This document shows positions 58,244 through 64,000 of a DNA stretch of 64,000 nt, one piece after another. This stretch comes from Saksenaea vasiformis B4078. Taxonomy: Eukaryota; Mucoromycota; Mucoromycetes; Mucorales; Saksenaeaceae. The stretch covers positions 62,001 through 126,000 of the forward strand of contig JNDT01001834.1 in NCBI GenBank assembly GCA_000697055.1, given 5' to 3'. The notes under the pieces are model-generated. The model had not been told where the DNA came from, searched no databases, and saw nothing but the letters and a program-made list of their open reading frames with translations. Each line of letters starts with the position of its first letter. Within the stretch, counting starts at the first letter, position 1. A program made the position numbers and the translations under genes.

Positions 58244-58636
58244 TCATGGTACTCGATCGGAGCCTTTCGCTCGTACATGACGGGACAACCCTAAGGAATG
58301 TACTAGTTTTCGAAATGTGTTAAGCGAGATGTCAAGATGGTGTTCTTTGAACTCCGCGTAATGTTTGCTTAATGGAAGGGAGGGATCCCGGAGGATACTA
58401 AGCTCAATAGTACGCTTTGCTCGTGGTGTTACTTTCGGTGGTCTCCCGGTACGAGGTGCGGACGCGGAATCGCCTGTCATCTTCATTCGTCTCAACACAG
58501 AGACCACAGTGGAACGAGGAAGGTCCTTGGCCTTGGCAATCTCGGTATAGGACATGTGTTCCTGGCGCATACTAAAGATCTGCTCACGTTCGCTACGAGA
58601 GATCTCAGTGTTTGGCTTACGAGAAACGCCAGTCAT
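58244..58636 (-). mobile_element. Tc1/mariner-type transposase, N-terminal helix-turn-helix part only
   Basis: Open frame of 130 residues with a paired-like DNA-binding region: SEREQIFSMRQEHMSYTEIA then KAKDLPRSTVVSVLRRMK (two helix-turn-helix units), a GRPPKVT hook of the GRPR type and a second unit with NTFRKLVHSLGLSRHVRAKG. This matches the DNA-binding half of Tc1-like transposases. The stop comes before any DDE catalytic core, so the copy is truncated and cannot transpose on its own. I could not find clear terminal inverted repeats. It sits between uL30m and GCP5, just upstream of the GCP5 N-terminal exons. Confidence 0.8.
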
Positions 58637-58737
58637 GCTGTCAAGGGATAGGTGAAAACAGCCGTCTAGATAGAAAAGGTACGGATAGATAGTACTCCTA
58701 AAGCGGAGTTCCGCGTATGCTGTAATTCGACGACATT

Positions 58738-59049
58738 ATGTTACAAATAAGCTCGATGTCGACCAAGAATCTATGCATTATCTCATTTGCAGCGTCCGTC
58801 TTTGAATCAATTCAAAGACATCGAATCGGTTGCAATTGGTGTAATTCTCGGGCGACCAGACTCCAGGTGAAAATGCTGCGCCTTTTAGAACACTGTGACC
58901 CGAATCATCCAAGGCGTCTTGCGCTTGACAAAGTTGTTATGTCTGTGAACGAAAGGAGGACTTCTTTGGTCCCTTACTGATTTGCTCCGTGCGGACATCT
59001 AATTTTGCTCATAGTCAAGACTGCCTTGCTGCAAATCCCAAAATCCGAC
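58738..59049 (+). other. Coding-like sequence of unknown origin before GCP5
   Basis: An open frame at 58738-58980 contains LRLLEHCDPNHPRRLALDKV. It is either an upstream exon of GCP5, part of the adjacent mobile element or a separate remnant. I could not connect it to the GCP5 frame. Confidence 0.3.
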
Positions 59050-62000
59050 ATGCAGGTTTTGCGTGAACTTTTGCATCGCTTTATTCAGTTAGAGGTTGTT
59101 TACTTTGCCAACACGGTTGAGCATTACAAATTACTTACGCAGGTAGCTAATTAGGAAGGATCTGAAGAATGGACTCGACGTGAGGAGAAAATAAAAAAAC
59201 AATTGCAATGGCATCAGTTCGCAAGCACCAATGAGCACGAAATTGACAGGCGACTGAAAAAGTAATAATACGTGTGTTTGCAAACCAGGTCGCAGTACTG
59301 AATTATTATGCAGTTTAAGTGAAAAATTTATTGTCAAAGGTCACGACCGTCTGGCTGAGGTGTTAACGACGTATACGACAAAGTTCCTGGATCCTGATAG
59401 ACCACTCACGAATTCAGAGACAAATGTAAAAGAAAAAACCTTGAAAAGAATTCGATCTTACCTCACTCTTATTGGACATAGCAACGCATCCTTAAATATG
59501 ACATGTTATCCTTGTTACTTGCCTTATCATCATCACCCTTATCACAACATTATGAGGAACCTGTTTCTGAACCTGAGCGAAATGCAAATCGGTGGAAAGA
59601 GATTATGGATGAGGAGCCATTAACGGGCGATCATTGGATTGGATGGAACAACGTATCATCGGACGAAAACTGGTCTGAAGATGATTTTGAACTGGATAAA
59701 GAACAAATGGAAACATCTGCAAAACCACCACGACAAAGCTGGAATCATATAACTGACGAAGATACGGATATCTACTGTGCTAACTTGATCGAAACGGATA
59801 GTCGAAAAGATGATATGTCTCTCGAATCGTTAAAATCACGGCAGTACTGGAGAGACAATCATTATGTTGAACCGGGTAAGCCTAAGTCCCATCTGTGAGT
59901 CGCACACCCTATTCATCCTCAACATTAGTTCCATCAACTCAATCCGCCCTACGTGATGCCTGTCAGCTAGGTACGTGAAGAAGCATCGCACAACGTATTT
60001 GACAATTCGTCTCATTCTCCTTTTCTTTCAGGCACAATAGTTGATCAGTACCACCAGAGCAAATATAGGAAATGCCTCCCACATCAGTACCTTGACATGG
60101 AATGCTTACTACGGGAAATTATGTTTCTAATGAGAGGTTATGAAGGCGTGGTTTTCAAGGCGGACGGCAGCCGACCGCAGGCGCATTTTCGCGTAGGATA
60201 TCACAGCCTATTGTTTATCCAGCAGGTACTTAACTTTTTGTGCGATAGATCGACAAAACATTTGCACTTCGTCATTTAAGTCATGCCACCATGCGGGATT
60301 GCTTAGAAAGATTTTGTACATATGGGAATATGCTTTTTGACCTCAGACATCATGTTCGCCGGTAAGCTTGGCCATCGCCTAAGCAACATAAGCTGATTGA
60401 TCTACACAGTGTTGTGCAATTACCGAGTCAACTGTACGGACAAACATATCAGGCTTTTGTTGTCGCCGTGTCTAAAGCGTTAAGCGATTTTGAAAATACC
60501 ATTGCTGGTATGGAATCGGATTGTTTAATGCCGTCGCAAGGTATTTGCTGTTGCCCTAACTGTTGAGCTTTCGATTAAAACCAGCATGAGTTAGAGAGCG
60601 AGCAGATAGCGTCACTACTAAAGCTTCAGGCAACGTTGGATCGACCACTGCAGTGTCTTGAGATTTTGCATGAGATTGTCACAAATCATTTGCTGAAAGG
60701 TAGCGGCAGCAGCAAAGAAGGGAAGTTAGTATAACTTGCACTTTAGATCTACCAAAGTCTCCAGGGCAGATCGCGGAAGAGCTCTTATGTCTTCTGTACG
60801 ATCGAGTTCACGATGCAGAGGTTTCCAATCGAACAACAGCATACCAAACGTTGCTGACTGTTTTACACGACACGTTGATACCATACAGTCGTTTGACGGA
60901 TGATTGGGTTTTTCACGGCTCGTTGTCCGGTGATGTGGCAAACGAATTTTTCGTATCAAGGTAAAAGAAAACTGCGTCGTAGAGGGAGTAAAAGTTTACG
61001 AGACAAATGGTTTATAGAAACCCGGATGTACCTGAAGATAGCCCATCCTTCTGGTCAAACGGGTTTCAAGCGCGATGGAACAGTACACAACATTCTTCTT
61101 CATGTCCGTTATTTGACCAACGGATTATGGCACAAGTATTTTATGCGGGAAAAGCTGTCTGCCTCATTTCCCGCCTTCAGCTATCACATGTATGCGAAAA
61201 GGAAACAAAAAGAAAGGAAACACGTCTCATGCAGATAGTAGAAAGAACCCGTCAATTACGAACATAGTCCTTTCGATCAGCTTTTCTCGCAAACATTTTT
61301 CGATCAACAGCAACCAAAAAGCAGCACTACTGAAAATGTGCACGATATTTTTCAACAGGCATTATTCCCACTTACTCTTCGTCCCTCCGAAGTAGGCGAA
61401 AGCCTAGTGGTACGAGCACAAAGTGGCATGCTCTTTGATTACGCTATGACACAATGCTTGGAAAATTATATCGAGATACCCTATGAGAAAGCATCTCACG
61501 ACTTGAATCAGTTACTTCAGCAGAAGTGCAGCTTATCACACCATTTGACGTGTTTGGCTTCGGTGTATCTTATGCTAGAAGATGATATTATGCACTCTTT
61601 TTGTGAGGAATTGTTTGTCCAGGTAAGAGGTCTAATTGATCAACGTGTCAGACAGCTTATCTCTTCTTCATATAGATGGATCAAAAGCGCCTGTGGGATA
61701 GCACTGATCTTGATGAGATATTCTCTGATGTTTGTGGTCGATCACGTCAAATGAACGAAGTTCATGTAAGACTCGATTTGACTGAACAAAAGCCCTCCAC
61801 ATCCATTGCTGCTTGCTTGGAGTACATTCGATTCGATTATAATGTAACATGTGAAAACAATTGGAAATGACATACTAAAAGTTGATTGTACTAGATGCCC
61901 TGGCCTATCAACAACTTCATCACTGACGCAAGCTTACCAGAGTACAATAAAATTACCACATTGTTGTTGCGATTGAAACGGGCAAAATATGTTCTTGAGA

Positions 62001-62649
62001 AGAGAACCATTTTCTACGGACGACCTCTGATAAACGATGCCATGGGTTTCTATTCCATGCGAATGCAGCTTTTATGGTTTGTGAATACATTTTGGCGTTA
62101 TGCGATGACTACAGTAAGGTTATATGAAGCAGACTTCCTTTTCCTAATTAGCTTAACTAGATCCTTCATGCAGAAACGGTAAGATTTCGTGAAAAGCTCA
62201 GCAAGACAAACGACGTCGACGAGATCACTGTGTTCCACGAAAATTACGTACGGCGGATTGTGGATCGATGTTTATTGAATGAGAAGGTGAATAATCAATT
62301 GTGCCCATTTTCAATTCTTATGAAGACGTCAATAGTCCAGATTCATTAGGACAACAGTCATTCAACTTTTGGATATGGTCGAAACACTGGCAGACCTGTT
62401 TGCTGAGAACGATATATCGGACATCTCTGAGGAGATCAGTGAGTCAAACAGCAACAAGATAAGTCAAATGGAGAAAGACTTTACTCGTGCCATTGAGTTT
62501 ATTGCCACCAGCCTTTCGATTATGGGCAAGAAGGGCGGATTTCCATGGCGTAAGTTATTTCACAATATTTAATGGACTCGCATGCTGACTGACTTCTTAT
62601 AGTCGAAACGTTGGGTCTTCTGTTAAGTTCCAACAAAGATAATTCATAA
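59050..62649 (+). CDS. GCP5: Gamma-tubulin complex component GCP5
   Basis: Subunit of the gamma-tubulin ring complex, which nucleates microtubules. About twelve or more exons. Recognisable order: EEWTRREEKIKKQLQWHQFA, LSEKFIVKGHDRLAEVLTTY, KYDMLSLLLALSSSPLSQHY, an acidic linker, SRQYWRDNHYVEP, the GRIP1-like block LDMECLLREIMFLMRGYEGV, MRDCLERFCTYGNMLFDLRH, EELLCLLYDRVHDAEVSN, WVFHGSLSGDVANEFFVSR, and the GRIP2 block PWPINNFITDASLPEYNKIT with TLLLRLKRAKYVLEKRTIFY and MRMQLLWFVNTFWRYAMTT, which contacts gamma-tubulin. It ends ETLGLLLSSNKDNS. The pattern fits GCP5 (Mod21 in S. pombe) best. The true start is uncertain: the coordinate given is the first ATG of an open stretch (MQVLRELLHRFIQLE) that may or may not belong to the gene. 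Confidence 0.85.
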
Positions 62650-62744
62650 GCTATGCATAGCCCGTCTCTATCACCTGCAATACATCTATTTTTCATTTCA
62701 AATCCGCACTACTGTTCACGATGTGTACGTATTTTCTAAGATAT

Positions 62745-63176
62745 TTAAGATGCAGCGTGACGATAGACGTTGGTATCTCGTTGGATAAAGCCAAGCTTTC
62801 TGTACAACGCGTTGGCTGCCTTTCTGTCAGGTCTGCTCGTCAAATCAATGGTTCGGGCGCCGTCTTGTTTTGCTCGAGCGATAGCTTCTTTTAGTAGCAT
62901 GGTGGCGATACCTTGGTTTTGGTGTGCTGTGTCAACAACCACATCCTCGATATGAACACGTAGGCCGCTCAGACAGGGCGTGGCCGCCACAGTTGCTGTG
63001 CCAACGATGATCCCTTCTTCGGTGCGAGCAATTACTACTTGTGTATGTGGAGCTTCAATGGCATTTCGGACGTATGTCTCATTAACCGCGGATGAGAGTT
63101 GTTTCGCAAGTTGCAAAAGTTGCGTGAGAGTATCATCATTGGCTGCCGATGAAAGCCACTCAAGGTGAACGACCAT
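62745..63176 (-). CDS. GNAT-family N-acetyltransferase
   Basis: Single-exon protein of 143 residues spanning one GNAT fold. Visible parts: start MVVHLEWLSSA, then VVIARTEEGIIVGTATV (beta strands 2-4), VHIEDVVVDTAHQNQGIATM with the acetyl-CoA pyrophosphate loop Q-N-Q-G-I-A, LLKEAIARAKQDGARTIDL, and KAANALYRKLGFIQRDTNVY, the usual closing N-x-x-Y-x-K-x-G-F. Size and order resemble small cytosolic GNATs such as glucosamine-6-phosphate acetyltransferase, but the substrate cannot be told. Convergent with GCP5 (95 bases between stops). Confidence 0.88.
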   Translation of the reverse strand: MVVHLEWLSSAANDDTLTQLLQLAKQLSSAVNETYVRNAIEAPHTQVVIARTEEGIIVGTATVAATPCLSGLRVHIEDVVVDTAHQNQGIATMLLKEAIARAKQDGARTIDLTSRPDRKAANALYRKLGFIQRDTNVYRHAAS

Positions 63177-63461
63177 GGAGGATTGAGAGAAAAAGGGGAG
63201 GTAATAAGAAATTTAAGGACCCGAGAGTTCGTACATAGGTCCTGATGATGTCGGACAAGGCTATAGCTCTTTTGATTGGGGATGCCTAATTCAGCGGATC
63301 CGATGAATAGGGCAAAAACATCCATTTAGTAAGAAAGTTCTTGTGGTTTATAGTTGCTAAAGGCAAAACACATTAAAGAAAAAGGATAGGAGGAGAGAAC
63401 AGCATAGCTTTCTAAACACAACGATAAAATAGCCGCCAAATTAGTTTTCAATGGGGGGATT

Positions 63462-64000
63462 TTAAGCATCTGATAATTGGGCCTGTGCCAATCTTGCTTC
63501 TAGATTACGCAGTGCTTCTTCCTTGCTCAAAAGTTCTGCTCTCTTTTCTTGGATTTCACGTTGCACCTTCATTTCAATTTCACGAAGCTATATACAGACA
63601 AATCATGAGTTTTGTTTTGTCTTCGATATATATGTGTTACCTTCTCTTCTTCCTTCCTTAGTTGTTCTTCCTTCAAACGGACACTCTGGCTTGCCATGTC
63701 CTCAGCATTCAATGCAGCATCCCTAAATGACACATTTTAGATGCCACGATCAGAGATGAGGAGGGAGGAGATGACACTTACTCTGCATCTCCGCCACTGA
63801 CTGTGCGGCTAAGCTTCTCTGTACGGTAGTTTTCATATAGGAAGTCGTGTGTGATTTCCTTTAGATCTTGCAAATGGGAACTATACGGATGGTCAGCTAA
63901 ATGCTTCTCGTTTTCACCTTTTCCTGCTAACCTCAATAGTGCCGAACGCAATCGAGCAAAGTCGGAATGTTGAGGATTGTCGACTAGAGAGAAGGGGGGA
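63462..64000 (-). CDS. Septin, C-terminal part (runs off the window)
   Basis: GTP-binding cytoskeletal protein that forms filaments at hyphal branches and septa. Only the C-terminal part is inside the window; the GTPase domain lies beyond 64000. Visible text after splicing is VDNPQHSDFARLRSALL, then SHLQDLKEITHDFLYENYRT and EKLSRTVSGGDAE, the conserved septin block around helix alpha-6, followed by the C-terminal coiled coil SVRLKEEQLRKEEEKLREIE with KVQREIQEKRAELLSKEEAL. The H-L-x-D-L-K-x-I-T-H-D-F-L-Y-E-N-Y-R wording resembles Cdc11/AspA septins, but the group is not certain without the GTPase domain. Three introns are seen in this part. Confidence 0.88.

Noticed and set aside
1..64000. CRISPR array, rRNA, prophage or bacterial operons
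   Set aside because: No regularly spaced direct repeats, no rRNA-like sequence, and genes are intron-rich and monocistronic, as in eukaryotic DNA.

Overview
This window looks like nuclear DNA of a filamentous fungus, most likely an early-diverging one (Mucoromycota is my inference). Nearly every gene is split by many short GT-AG introns of about 45-100 bases, several with CTAAC/CTAAT-type branch sites. The gene set includes families that are reduced or missing in budding yeasts (a Gemin8-like protein, a MINDY deubiquitinase, GCP5) next to typical fungal families (a Gti1/Pac2 WOPR regulator, an Sfp1-like zinc finger, an Mkk1/2-type kinase). All gene models below come from splicing by eye, so exon borders are predictions.

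Layout. 1-8 kb: a cell-wall-integrity type MAP kinase kinase (+) converges on a heterotrimeric G-protein alpha subunit (-), flanked by gene-poor DNA with decayed repeat copies. 8-13 kb: a MINDY deubiquitinase (-) and a SulP sulfate permease (-). 13-29 kb: mostly gene-poor, with isolated regulators: a WOPR transcription factor (-), an Sfp1-like C2H2 protein (+) and an atypical universal-stress-protein-like gene (+). 29.6-33 kb: an ISWI-partner protein of the Itc1/Acf1 type (+). 35-41 kb: an APC-family amino acid/choline-type permease (+), a mitochondrial TPR protein (-) and a RhoGEF with a DH domain (+). 41.6-46 kb: a very compact group, exocyst SEC15 (-), a Gemin8-like protein (+) and URM1 (-). 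48-51.4 kb: an HMT1/ABCB6-type ABC transporter (+). 51.5-52.9 kb: coding-like fragments I cannot identify, running in frame into a WDR83/MORG1 WD40 gene (+). 54.5-57.6 kb: a tandem CCCH RNA-binding protein (+) and mitochondrial ribosomal protein uL30m (+). 57.7-64 kb: a degenerate Tc1/mariner-type transposase (-), gamma-tubulin complex GCP5 (+), a GNAT acetyltransferase (-) and the 3' part of a septin gene (-) that runs off the window.

There is no operon logic. The functional theme that recurs, probably by chance, is signalling and polarised growth: MAPKK, G-alpha, RhoGEF, WDR83 (a MAPK scaffold in animals), exocyst Sec15 and a septin all serve hyphal morphogenesis. I see no rRNA, tRNA or CRISPR array. 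I did not find a clearly new multigene system. The items most worth a second look are the divergent USP-like protein, the Gemin8/SEC15/URM1 compact locus, the unknown block fused in frame to WDR83, and the unusual 3' end of the G-alpha gene.
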